Part shown: one piece after another, positions 52,482-59,631 of the stretch
How positions within the stretch are numbered: position 1 is the first letter of the stretch
Layout of the letters: each line of letters opens with the position of its first letter
Source of the DNA: Aminipila terrae
GTDB taxonomy: Bacteria; Bacillota; Clostridia; Peptostreptococcales; Anaerovoracaceae
Length of the DNA stretch: 64,000 bases
Reading direction: 5' to 3'
Assembly (NCBI RefSeq): GCF_010120715.1
Contig: NZ_CP047591.1
Span: 2,790,001 to 2,854,000 of the forward strand
Notes under the pieces: model-generated
Told to the model about the DNA's origin: nothing
Database searches by the model: none
What the model saw: only the letters and a program-made list of their open reading frames with translations
Position numbers and translations under genes: made by a program

Positions 52482-53936
52482 ATGAGTGAAGAAAAAGAAG
52501 GTTTAAAAAGATCGTTAAAAGCCAGACACTTAAATATGATCGCTATAGGCGGTGCAATTGGTACTGGTTTATTTGTAGCTTCTGGAGCATCAATTAGTAC
52601 AGCAGGTCCAGGAGGCGCACTTGTAGCTTACGCATTAATTGGCGTTATGGTTTATTTCCTTATGACAAGCTTGGGAGAAATGGCTACTTTAATGCCTGTT
52701 TCCGGCTCTTTCGAAACATACGCAACTAGATTCGTTGACCCGGCTCTAGGATTTGCTCTTGGTTGGAATTATTGGTATAACTGGGCTATTACTGTTGCAT
52801 GTGAACTTGTTGCAGGAGCTCTTGTAATGAAATTCTGGTTCCCAGATGTTCCTGGTGTAATCTGGAGTGCATTATTCTTGGTATTATTATTTGCTCTTAA
52901 CTTTACTTCTGCTAAAATGTACGGTGAAGCTGAATTCTGGTTTGCTGGCATAAAAGTAGTTACAATTTTTATTTTCCTTGCAGTAGGTGTTCTGATGATC
53001 TTTGGTATCATGGGAGGACATAATACTGGATTCCAGAACTGGACAATCGAAGATGCACCTTTCAGTGGTGGATTTGCAACAATTTTCTCAATTGCAATGG
53101 TAGCAGGGTTCTCATTCCAGGGAACAGAACTTGTAGGTATTGCAGCTGGAGAATCTGAAAATCCAGAAAAGAATGTTCCAAAAGCTATCAATACTGTATT
53201 CTGGAGAATACTTATCTTCTATATTGGTGCATTAACAATAATTGGATTTGTTCTTCCTTACACAGATCCAAACCTGCTTAAGGCTGGAACTGACAACATC
53301 GCAATGAGTCCATTCACTCTTATCTTTGAAAGAGCTGGACTTGGAATTGCTGCTGCAGTTATGAATGCAGTAATTCTGACATCTGTACTTTCATGTGGTA
53401 ACTCAGGACTTTATGCATCTTCAAGAATGTTATATGCTATGGCACAGGAAGGAAAAGCTCCTGCATTCTTGAAAAAGGTTAGTAAGTCAGGCGTTCCAGT
53501 TAACTGCCTATACTTTACTACTGCAATATCCTTAATTGCATTTTTAGGTTATTTGGTTGGAGAAAATACAGTTTATCTATGGCTTGTAAATGCTTCCGGT
53601 ATGGCTGGATTTATTGCTTGGTTAGGAATTGCAATCAGCCATTACAGATTTAGAAAAGCATATCTGCTACAGGGTGGAGACTTAAAAGACTTAAAGTATA
53701 GATCAAAGTTGTTCCCATTAGGACCAATTATTGCTCTTGTTCTTTGTACAATTGTTATTGTTGGACAGGATTATCAGGATATAATTAAAGGAAACTTCCT
53801 TGGAGCTCTTCCAATTTATATCGGTCTAATTGTTTTCCTTGTATTCTATGTTGGTTATAAAGTTGTAAAGAAAACAAAGGTTGTTGATCTTGCTCATGCA
53901 GATTTTTCTGTTGACTACCACCACGAAGAAAAATAA
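52482..53936 (+). CDS. LysP-like amino acid permease (APC superfamily)
   Basis: This 484-residue, 12-helix permease closely resembles lysine-specific permeases (LysP). It begins MSEEKEGLKRSLKARHLNMIAIGGAIGTGLFVASGASISTAGPGGALVAYA and has AGFSFQGTELVGIAAGESENPEKNVPKAI and SCGNSGLYASSRMLYAMAQEGKAP. Codon use is cleaner than in its neighbours, with GCA, GGA and CTT common, suggesting high expression. AAGGGAGG precedes the ATG. It is flanked by terminators and appears monocistronic. Lysine transport is the best guess from overall resemblance; other cationic amino acids are possible. Confidence 0.87.
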   Translation: MSEEKEGLKRSLKARHLNMIAIGGAIGTGLFVASGASISTAGPGGALVAYALIGVMVYFLMTSLGEMATLMPVSGSFETYATRFVDPALGFALGWNYWYNWAITVACELVAGALVMKFWFPDVPGVIWSALFLVLLFALNFTSAKMYGEAEFWFAGIKVVTIFIFLAVGVLMIFGIMGGHNTGFQNWTIEDAPFSGGFATIFSIAMVAGFSFQGTELVGIAAGESENPEKNVPKAINTVFWRILIFYIGALTIIGFVLPYTDPNLLKAGTDNIAMSPFTLIFERAGLGIAAAVMNAVILTSVLSCGNSGLYASSRMLYAMAQEGKAPAFLKKVSKSGVPVNCLYFTTAISLIAFLGYLVGENTVYLWLVNASGMAGFIAWLGIAISHYRFRKAYLLQGGDLKDLKYRSKLFPLGPIIALVLCTIVIVGQDYQDIIKGNFLGALPIYIGLIVFLVFYVGYKVVKKTKVVDLAHADFSVDYHHEEK

Positions 53937-53995
53937 AAAACTCTGCTTAAGTGAATTTAAAATCTAAATAATAAGATGTTTAATTAAGCACTTTG

Positions 53996-54031
53996 AGGGC
54001 TGAATCTGATAAACAGATTCAGTCCTTTTTT
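53996..54031 (+). terminator. Terminator after the LysP-like permease
   Basis: GGGCTGAATCTG and CAGATTCAGTCC form a 12-pair stem (one G-U) with a five-base loop, followed by TTTTTT. Confidence 0.93.
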
Positions 54032-54213
54032 GCATTTTTATGCAAAGTGTCATACTCTTATTGATTATATTGATTACTATTAGTGTTTCTTGTAGATTAA
54101 ATGAAAAAGAAGTATCACAAAAAATAAAAAAACATTTGTTCTTTGTGTTATACTATTGTTAGTGCTACTAGAGAAACGGTAGGCGGTTATATGCCCTTTT
54201 AGGGGGTGATGCT

Positions 54214-54297
54214 ATGTCTACAACGGAAACAATGGCCTTATTAGCGTTACTTGTTAATGTTGTATTAGTTACATATACAATCACAAAAAAGAAATAA
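54214..54297 (+). CDS. Small hydrophobic type I toxin (putative holin-like toxin)
   Basis: This 27-residue peptide (MSTTETMALLALLVNV, then a hydrophobic stretch, ending TITKKK) has the single membrane helix and lysine-rich tail of the small 'holin-like toxin' family related to TxpA/BsrG toxins of Firmicutes. AGGGGGTG precedes the ATG. Downstream lies a bidirectional hairpin and a strong promoter on the other strand, which would make an antisense RNA overlapping the 3' end of the toxin mRNA. GTGCTAC and ATGCCC motifs upstream of the toxin reappear inverted in the antisense unit. The whole arrangement is that of a type I toxin-antitoxin module. Experimental function is unproven. Confidence 0.82.
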   Translation: MSTTETMALLALLVNVVLVTYTITKKK

Positions 54298-54377
54298 TCG
54301 CCCCCGTCTGGAAAACTAGGCGATTATTATAATCTTCTTTTATTTCGGGCATTACCGCTTATCGGTAGCACACGTAT
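54290..54377 (-). ncRNA. Predicted antisense antitoxin RNA of the type I module
   Basis: A promoter on the minus strand, TTGCAT (54408-54413) and TATAAT (54384-54389) with 18 bases between, should start an RNA near 54377. The hairpin at 54293-54328 followed by a T run on this strand should end it near 54290. The RNA would be about 90 bases, complementary to the 3' end of the toxin mRNA. Repeats shared with the toxin leader (GTGCTAC, ATGCCC) could allow a second pairing that blocks translation. Confidence 0.7.
54293..54328. terminator. Bidirectional terminator of the toxin-antitoxin module
   Basis: AATAATCGCC and GGCGATTATT form a perfect ten-pair stem. The minus-strand side is followed by TTCTTTTTT and the plus-strand side by a T-rich stretch, so both convergent RNAs can end here. 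Confidence 0.85.
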
Positions 54378-54519
54378 ATATTTATTATACGCTAAACAAA
54401 GGATAAAATGCAAGAGTATTTCATTTAAGTACATGAAAATGCTTCAAAGATTAGTTCCAAGCCCTATAAAAAGGATGCACCACATTTTAGTGCTTTTAAA
54501 AACTCACACAAAGAGCAAA

Positions 54520-54729
54520 TTATTCAATCTCTAATACATCAATTAATAGTTTGCTTGTTAATTCAGCATTTGCTGCAAATACACTGGTGATTAAATCCAT
54601 AAGCAATTCTTCTTTTGTTTTGCCGTTGGATGTGCCAGTTAATTTAGCTAACGCGTTACCGGAAAAATTATTGGCAATGACTTCAAAGTAAGTCTCTTTA
54701 AATACTTTATCAAATTCATCTTTTGACAT
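54520..54729 (-). CDS. Hypothetical 69-residue protein
   Basis: A strong GGAGGT lies about nine bases before the ATG, supporting translation. The protein starts MSKDEFDKVFKETYFEV and looks wholly helical, with no membrane segment: a charged N-terminus, a Gly/Ala/Asn stretch (NNFSGNALAKLTGTSNGKT) and an amphipathic C-terminal helix (AELTSKLLIDVLEIE). I do not recognise the family. It lies alone in an accessory patch, next to the type I toxin module and transcribed in the opposite direction. Confidence 0.65.
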   Translation of the reverse strand: MSKDEFDKVFKETYFEVIANNFSGNALAKLTGTSNGKTKEELLMDLITSVFAANAELTSKLLIDVLEIE

Positions 54730-54827
54730 GATAATACTACCTCCATTTAATTTAAGTTAATATTATAATGACGAATAGGTACCACAAATATTCACAATTT
54801 TAACAAAAGCCTGTTCCGGGAGATTAT

Positions 54828-55181
54828 TTAATTTTCAGCAATTTCTTTTAGTCTCATTTCCAATAAGTTGCTAGCTGTTACAAGAATAAAAACAAAGAAT
54901 ATAGAATAGTTACAGAGAATATTGGTTAAAGTGTTAAAAATCTGAAGAAACACAAACAATGTGACAGCTATAATTCTTATAAAAAGAATATAAAGACTGA
55001 TATATGCATCATCGTAAGTTTCATAATTTTTTGACTTGGTCAAAATGATGAAGTAAGAAACGGAAAATATTTCAAATAATATGTTAAATGTTATATTCAG
55101 TAAATGATTGGATGGGGTCATAACAAACCAGGTTAATAAAATAATGATTAAGTAAAGAAGTGTATACCTTATAGTTTTCAT
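54828..55181 (-). CDS. Hypothetical small membrane protein (117 residues)
   Basis: The start MKTIRYTLLYLIIILLTWF has a GGGGGATA site just upstream. The frame is open further back, to 55244, but that part runs through a hairpin and is not credible. Four membrane helices are predicted (about 6-22, 30-48, 62-84, 88-107), with a short charged loop (SKSKNYETYDDAY) in the middle and a charged tail. No family is recognised. The upstream hairpin at 55209-55238 separates it from the DUF898-like gene, so it has its own promoter or depends on read-through. Confidence 0.6.
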   Translation of the reverse strand: MKTIRYTLLYLIIILLTWFVMTPSNHLLNITFNILFEIFSVSYFIILTKSKNYETYDDAYISLYILFIRIIAVTLFVFLQIFNTLTNILCNYSIFFVFILVTASNLLEMRLKEIAEN

Positions 55182-55208
55182 ACTTATCCCCCTTGAATGC
55201 CTCTTGTC

Positions 55209-55238
55209 AAAATACCACTGCGTTTGCAGTGGTATTTT
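55209..55238. terminator. Perfect 13-bp stem-loop, sharing its core with the tRNA-Arg terminator
   Basis: AAAATACCACTGC and GCAGTGGTATTTT flank a GTTT loop. It should end the DUF898-like gene on the minus strand. The 20-base core ACCACTGC-GTTT-GCAGTGGT occurs again at 59324-59343. Confidence 0.82.
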
Positions 55239-55292
55239 GCACATGGCATAAAGATAGATTCGCTGAAAAATTACAGCGTTACAAGTTATTCA

Positions 55293-55604
55293 TTAAGCAA
55301 AATATGTATGCTTTACCTTCCATTTTTCAAGGGATATCCCAAGCCAGAAACTATATATACCAAGTGTTATAATACATAACAACCACCATTTTATCCAGTT
55401 TCCAAATAAGCCTACAGCAGTTCCGTCAAATTTTAATCTTCTTCCTTCAATGACAGTGTGATTGATTTTCCAACCATAGTACATACAAAGTGCCCAGGGA
55501 TAGCAAATACCCAGGGTAAATACAGTCACTAATATACCCAGGATAGTCCAGCCTAATAATTCTAAGAGGCCTCCGTCAAAGTAAGATTTTTCTACGTTGT
55601 CCAT
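55293..55604 (-). CDS. DUF898-like small membrane protein
   Basis: This 103-residue protein resembles one unit of the DUF898 (YjgN-like) family. It has the repeated pattern of a FDGGLLELLGWTILGILVTVFTLGICYPWALCMYYGWKINHTVIEGRRLKFDG core followed by a second half FGNWIKWWLLCIITLGIYSFWLGISLEKWKVKHT. Two pairs of membrane helices are likely. Function is unknown. AAGGAGAA precedes the ATG. A perfect hairpin terminator lies about 55 bases after its stop. Confidence 0.75.
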   Translation of the reverse strand: MDNVEKSYFDGGLLELLGWTILGILVTVFTLGICYPWALCMYYGWKINHTVIEGRRLKFDGTAVGLFGNWIKWWLLCIITLGIYSFWLGISLEKWKVKHTYFA

Positions 55605-55814
55605 TTCCAGTTCTCCTTCTTTTGTTATGAAATAAAGTATTTATAAATTCAGTTGTAATTATAACATATATTTATGGACAATTATGTCAAATGATGTCGA
55701 ATATACTCCTTTTTTTGAAGGGTGTATTAGCAAAAGGGGATTTACTTTGGAAAAACTGCCAGACAGAGCTGGTATAAAAAAGCGCCCATATTTAATGGAC
55801 GCATAAAATTTTAT

Positions 55815-55964
55815 TTAACACCAGGTTTCATCACAATTGTTCCAAACACACCAGCGGTTGCAATGGCTGCACCAGCAACAATTGGAGCAGCACCAACAAT
55901 TGCAACAGCACCAGCAGTGCCCGTGGCGGCAGTGGCATCTAGTGAGATTAATTAAATCAGTCAT
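55815..55964 (-). CDS. 49-residue Cys/Trp/His-rich ORF (or frame-shifted Ala/Gly-rich peptide)
   Basis: A strong GGGAGG site precedes the ATG. In the frame set by that ATG the peptide is extraordinary: after MTDLINLTR it has 16 Cys, 6 Trp and 4 His in 40 residues, including CWCCCNCWCC. In the +1 frame the same DNA reads DATAATGTAGAVAIVG, then more Ala/Gly/Val-rich sequence ending TIVMKPGVK, which looks like a hydrophobic bacteriocin-like or membrane peptide. That frame has no start of its own; a one-base deletion in CACTAGATGCC would join it to MTDLINLT. The Cys/Trp richness could therefore be a by-product of shifted GCT and GGT codons. I cannot decide which is translated. Confidence 0.5.
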   Translation of the reverse strand: MTDLINLTRCHCRHGHCWCCCNCWCCSNCCWCSHCNRWCVWNNCDETWC

Positions 55965-56185
55965 AATTAATACCTCCCTTCAAAAAGGTAAGTACTGTTA
56001 TTATGTTATTCTTTAGAGACCAGATAGGTGATAATGTGGCTTTGCAAAACTTGCTATTCCTTTTTAAGCTATTTAAAGTTTGATACTTAGTATTTTTAAA
56101 TAATTAACCCTTATCTTCCTTTGTTTTGTAGTAAATAAATGTTTCTAATAATATATTATATTAAATGAATAAAGGAGGCTACTAA

Positions 56186-56758
56186 ATGAAATCAATTAAG
56201 ACGCTTCAAGGTGCTTGCATCCCAGAAAGTCAGATGAATTTAGTTTTTGAATCCAGATTAATATGGAGAGATTTAGCCACTTGGATTGAGGTTTATCTTA
56301 TAAGTGTTTTCGCCGGATTTGGTAATTATGATTCTGTAGAAGAAAAGTTAAGAACAGTTATCATAAAATTTAGTAATATTTTAAGTACGGTTTTTGGGGG
56401 AGAGGTAGCAGATCAATTTGTTACCCTGATATCAAATTATATTAGTACTTTTAAATCCCTAGTAGCATCACAGGTAAATGGTGATACGGAAGACATAAAA
56501 AAATATACAGACCAGTTGTCTGTTGACACAGGCCAGATTGCAGCCTTTTTATCTGGAATTAATCCTTTTTGGACAGAAAGAGATTGGAACGCTTTGTTTG
56601 ATAAATTTAATCAAATGATAATTGATGAGTCACTTGCATTTTTAGATAAAGAATATACTGAAAATATAGAATCATTTGATAGAATTTTAAATTTAACTTC
56701 TGTAATGGGTAATTATTATTCTAAAGGTTTACTTAACTATTTGACTTATGCAAGTTAA
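56186..56758 (+). CDS. Uncharacterised helical protein, paralogue 1 of 3
   Basis: This 190-residue, mostly helical protein belongs to an uncharacterised Firmicute family that is often mislabelled in databases. Family marks are an early LIWRDLATWIEVYL (usually LLWxxHVxWTR), a central FGGEVADQFVTLISNYI (usually YGxxxAxxFxxLLxxH), and GQIAAFLSGINPFWTERDWNALFDKFNQMI (usually IAxFLxxINPYW). AAAGGAGG precedes the ATG. It is followed by two closer paralogues in the same direction, of which it is the most divergent. No enzymatic motif is evident and I do not assign a function. Confidence 0.75.
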   Translation: MKSIKTLQGACIPESQMNLVFESRLIWRDLATWIEVYLISVFAGFGNYDSVEEKLRTVIIKFSNILSTVFGGEVADQFVTLISNYISTFKSLVASQVNGDTEDIKKYTDQLSVDTGQIAAFLSGINPFWTERDWNALFDKFNQMIIDESLAFLDKEYTENIESFDRILNLTSVMGNYYSKGLLNYLTYAS

Positions 56759-56796
56759 TATTAAAGGGTGAATATATATGTGTAGGGGTGCGTAAG

Positions 56797-57408
56797 ATGA
56801 TAAAAAATTGCCAAATAACTAAGGCTCAGCAAGATGTAAATAACATAGTTTATAGAGGAAGGATTATATGGAGAGATATATCTACGTGGATAAGCACATA
56901 TCTAATGGTAAAAACTTTACAGGGAGACACTGAACTACTAGAGAAGATTAAAGAAAAGCTTCTCAGAATAGTAGAAGACTTTGGAGGTCTCATGAGAACG
57001 TTTTTCGGTGACAAAGCTGCTGCTGATTATATTAATTTATTTTCTGAATACATAATGCACATCACTAGTTTAATCGATGCCCTTGTGGAAGGTAATTCAA
57101 ATGCAGCGGATGAAATTGTAAAGCAAATATATGAAAGTGCTGGTAAAAGGATTGAATTACTTACAGAGATTAATCCATATTGGGACAAAAATACTTTGGA
57201 GAATTATATATATACTTTTACTGATATGACCATTAAAGAAATAATTGCATTTACATCAAAACAATATGAAAGCAGCATAAATATTTACGAGAGAATTTTA
57301 TCTTATTCAACAGGCCTTGGAGACTTTTTAGCACAGGGAATTAAGAATTATTTGATGTATAATTTAGAACCACCTACAAATGTAGGATCGCCACCAACTG
57401 TTGAATAA
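56797..57408 (+). CDS. Uncharacterised helical protein, paralogue 2 of 3
   Basis: The product has the same architecture as its neighbours: IIWRDISTWISTYLM near the N-terminus, a FGGLMRTFFGDKAAADYINLFSEYI block, and IELLTEINPYWDKNTLENYIYTF. Its C-terminus carries a short Pro-rich tail (PPTNVGSPPTVE). It is clearly closer to paralogue 3 than to paralogue 1. I choose the ATG at 56797, which has AGGGGTGCGTAAG upstream, over the GTG at 56788 that lies within that site. Function is unknown. Confidence 0.75.
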   Translation: MIKNCQITKAQQDVNNIVYRGRIIWRDISTWISTYLMVKTLQGDTELLEKIKEKLLRIVEDFGGLMRTFFGDKAAADYINLFSEYIMHITSLIDALVEGNSNAADEIVKQIYESAGKRIELLTEINPYWDKNTLENYIYTFTDMTIKEIIAFTSKQYESSINIYERILSYSTGLGDFLAQGIKNYLMYNLEPPTNVGSPPTVE

Positions 57409-57532
57409 AAGGGAAATCAAAGAAGTAACATAATTACTATATATTTTTTAAAATAATAAACAAAATATTAGGACTTATGCCCCATAACCAAATAAAAATA
57501 TCTGAATACAATAACAATAGGGGGTGCGTAAA

Positions 57533-58135
57533 ATGATAGAATATTGTCAAACAACTAATCCGGAACAAGATATAGATAATATTGTATTTAGAGCAAGAAT
57601 TATATGGAGAGACATAGTTACATGGTTAGGTCAATATCTGATCACAAAAACTTTAAATGCAGATGCCGAATTGGAGAAAGAGATAATAAATATGCTCTTT
57701 AGTCGTGTAGCGGATTTTGGAGGTTTAATAAGAACTTTCTTCGGTGATAAAGCTGCTGATGATTATACTAAGCTATTTTCAGAATACATTACGCAGTTGA
57801 TAAGTTTAATTGACGCACTATCGGAAGGTAACTCTAGTAATGCTAATGAAATTATACAGCAAATATATCAAAATGATGGCCAAAGAATTGAATTTCTTAC
57901 CCAAATAAACCCATACTGGGACAAAAGTACTTTGGAAAATTATATTTATATTTTTACCGACATGATAATCCGAGAAATAATGGCTTTTACATCAAAACAA
58001 TATAAGGACAGCATTAGTATTTATGAGAGAATTTTATCCTATTCAACTAGCCTTGGGGATTTTATGGCACAAGGGATTAAAAATTATTTAATATATAATT
58101 TCCTCCCACCTGCTGGACCACCATCTGTTGAATAA
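57533..58135 (+). CDS. Uncharacterised helical protein, paralogue 3 of 3
   Basis: This copy shares long stretches with paralogue 2: IIWRDIVTWLGQYLI, FGGLIRTFFGDKAADDYTKLFSEYI, INPYWDKSTLENYIYIFTDMI and YERILSYSTSLGDFMAQGIKNYL. It also ends in a short Pro-rich tail. The start region (GGGGGTGCGTAAAATG) is nearly the same as that of paralogue 2, supporting recent tandem duplication of a unit of about 736 bp. Relatives are usually single genes in clostridia and bacilli, so three in a row is unusual. Function is unknown. Confidence 0.75.
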   Translation: MIEYCQTTNPEQDIDNIVFRARIIWRDIVTWLGQYLITKTLNADAELEKEIINMLFSRVADFGGLIRTFFGDKAADDYTKLFSEYITQLISLIDALSEGNSSNANEIIQQIYQNDGQRIEFLTQINPYWDKSTLENYIYIFTDMIIREIMAFTSKQYKDSISIYERILSYSTSLGDFMAQGIKNYLIYNFLPPAGPPSVE

Positions 58136-58274
58136 AAAGGTAATCGAAGAAGTACTATTATTTCTTTGATTAATAATAAAAGGTACAAGCATTACATAAA
58201 AAATGTAACAGGACAGGCTGTGCCCCAGGAAAGGGAAAGGATTTAAGATAAGGACAGAAGAAAATAACGGAAAA

Positions 58275-58295
58275 GGGCACATAAAGTGCCCAGAC
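58275..58295 (-). terminator. Terminator of the hemerythrin gene
   Basis: GGGCAC and GTGCCC form a six-pair stem with a five-base loop, followed by TTTTCC on the minus strand, eight bases after the stop codon. Confidence 0.7.
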
Positions 58296-58298
58296 AAA

Positions 58299-58694
58299 TT
58301 AATTCTTTGCATATTGCATATCTCTTTCCATGATGTGTTGTAATAGCCAATCGTTTAAAAAATGCATAACCTGCATCGCAAGAGTTATATTTCCTTTTTC
58401 TAATTCGGATTCAAATTCATTAATTTTATCAGTAAAAGCTGCATGTTGTTTTTTTTGATCATTTAAAGTAGGGTGATTAATTTGTGCCAGATAGCTTTCC
58501 TCATTCTTAAAATGAGTTAGGGTATAGTTTTTTAAATTAGATATAAGCTGTGCTATCATGACTTTGCTCTGTCCAATAGACATTGCTTTGTGAAGCTGGT
58601 TAATCATTTCTAGAAGTTTTTGATGGTCAAAATCTAGTTGGGATACTCCAACACTGTAGGAGCTATTCCAAGATTTGAGAACTATATTTGACAT
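58299..58694 (-). CDS. Bacteriohemerythrin
   Basis: Hemerythrins bind oxygen at a di-iron site and in anaerobes may buffer or sense oxygen. The protein has all the expected ligands in order: SVGVSQLDFDHQKLLEMINQLH, THFKNEESYL, KKQHAAF, and LLQHIMERDMQYA, giving the His/Glu/Asp set of a four-helix bundle. I use the ATG giving MSNIVLKSWNSSY, with GGGAGA eight bases upstream (131 residues); the frame is open six codons further back. The gene is monocistronic and has its own terminator. It has no signal peptide and no output domain. Confidence 0.92.
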   Translation of the reverse strand: MSNIVLKSWNSSYSVGVSQLDFDHQKLLEMINQLHKAMSIGQSKVMIAQLISNLKNYTLTHFKNEESYLAQINHPTLNDQKKQHAAFTDKINEFESELEKGNITLAMQVMHFLNDWLLQHIMERDMQYAKN

Positions 58695-58885
58695 AATATA
58701 TCTCCCTTCCAAAATTTCAAATAAGACTAATTTACCTAATAAATTACAAAGATTATATAACTGTTTGAAAATTCAGTCAACTATAAATTGGCAATAAATG
58801 TGAATATTGAAAAACAGTAGCTTTATCAAGAATAATTATTTCATAGTTCTTATTCCTCAGAAAGCGGCGATTATTTTCGTTTATC

Positions 58886-59200
58886 TTATGTCATATAAAG
58901 CAATGTAGGTGCATCAATAATTGTAGATAAAATTATTGAAATTAGGGAGCAAGTTCCTGCTGAAACACATAACACTAATGGTTTATGTTTGTTTTCATTT
59001 GCAAATCTATAAATATTTATAATATTTATTAAGTTGAACAATATCAATAATATTATTAATTTGAATTCAAAATCAATAAAAACACTTTGAGTATATAATT
59101 GTGAATCTAACTGGTTTCGATGTAATATAGAGCAAATTAGTAGAGTAATTGATGAAAGTGCAATCAATATTGAAAAAATAGGAATTATAATTTTTTTCAT
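58886..59200 (-). CDS. Hypothetical small membrane protein (104 residues)
   Basis: Three membrane helices are predicted: IIIPIFSILIALSSITLLICSIL at the N-terminus, FKLIILLILFNLINIINIY in the middle and VLCVSAGTCSLISIILSTII near the end. The AT content is high, with AAT and ATA codons dominant. A weak GGGAACAC site precedes the ATG. No family is recognised. It is flanked by AT-rich non-coding DNA on both sides, and its genuineness rests mainly on the ordered helix pattern. Confidence 0.5.
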   Translation of the reverse strand: MKKIIIPIFSILIALSSITLLICSILHRNQLDSQLYTQSVFIDFEFKLIILLILFNLINIINIYRFANENKHKPLVLCVSAGTCSLISIILSTIIDAPTLLYMT

Positions 59201-59321
59201 TTCATGTGTTCCCTAGATAGAAAATGTCTTGGTACTGTTATTATTAATATAACTTTAATTTTAGTCAAAGTAAATTAAATCTGAAAACATAAATTTGATT
59301 GATGTTTCGAGGAAAATAATA

Positions 59322-59345
59322 AGACCACTGCGTTTGCAGTGGTCT
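59322..59345 (-). terminator. Terminator directly after tRNA-Arg
   Basis: AGACCACTGC and GCAGTGGTCT form a perfect ten-pair stem with a GTTT/AAAC loop, followed on the minus strand by TTATTATTTT. It begins one base after the encoded CCA end of the tRNA. Its 20-base core is shared with the hairpin at 55209-55238. Confidence 0.9.
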
Positions 59346-59346
59346 T

Positions 59347-59422
59347 TGGCGAGGCACGAGGGACTCGAACCCCCAACCGACAGATTCGAAGTCTGCGACT
59401 CTATCCATTGAGCTAGTGCCCC
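59347..59422 (-). tRNA. tRNA-Arg (anticodon TCG)
   Basis: The minus strand folds as a tRNA. The acceptor stem is GGGGCAC/GTGCCTC (one G-U), with discriminator G and an encoded CCA. The D-arm has TAGCTCAATGGATAGAG. The anticodon stem GCAGA/TCTGT encloses the loop CTTCGAA, giving anticodon TCG, and the T-arm is TGGGGGTTCGAGTCCCTC-like. It would read CGA and probably other CGN arginine codons. Confidence 0.95.
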
Positions 59423-59631
59423 ATATCTGGTGAACACTAAATATTATATAACACTATTCAGTTAAAATCAAACCTTTTTTAACCAAATTTAAGTATACAT
59501 GTTGCATAATGCGACATAGATTGTAGTAATTCGACAAATATGATAACATCCATATAAGGGTATGTAAAATATTTAAGGGTATGCAAATATTATAGAAAGT
59601 TGGGTTTAATGAAGAAAGGAAGTAGCATTAA

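Noticed and set aside
57409..57532. Extra small ORF between paralogues 2 and 3
   Set aside because: The sequence is AT-rich with early stops and no start preceded by a ribosome binding site.
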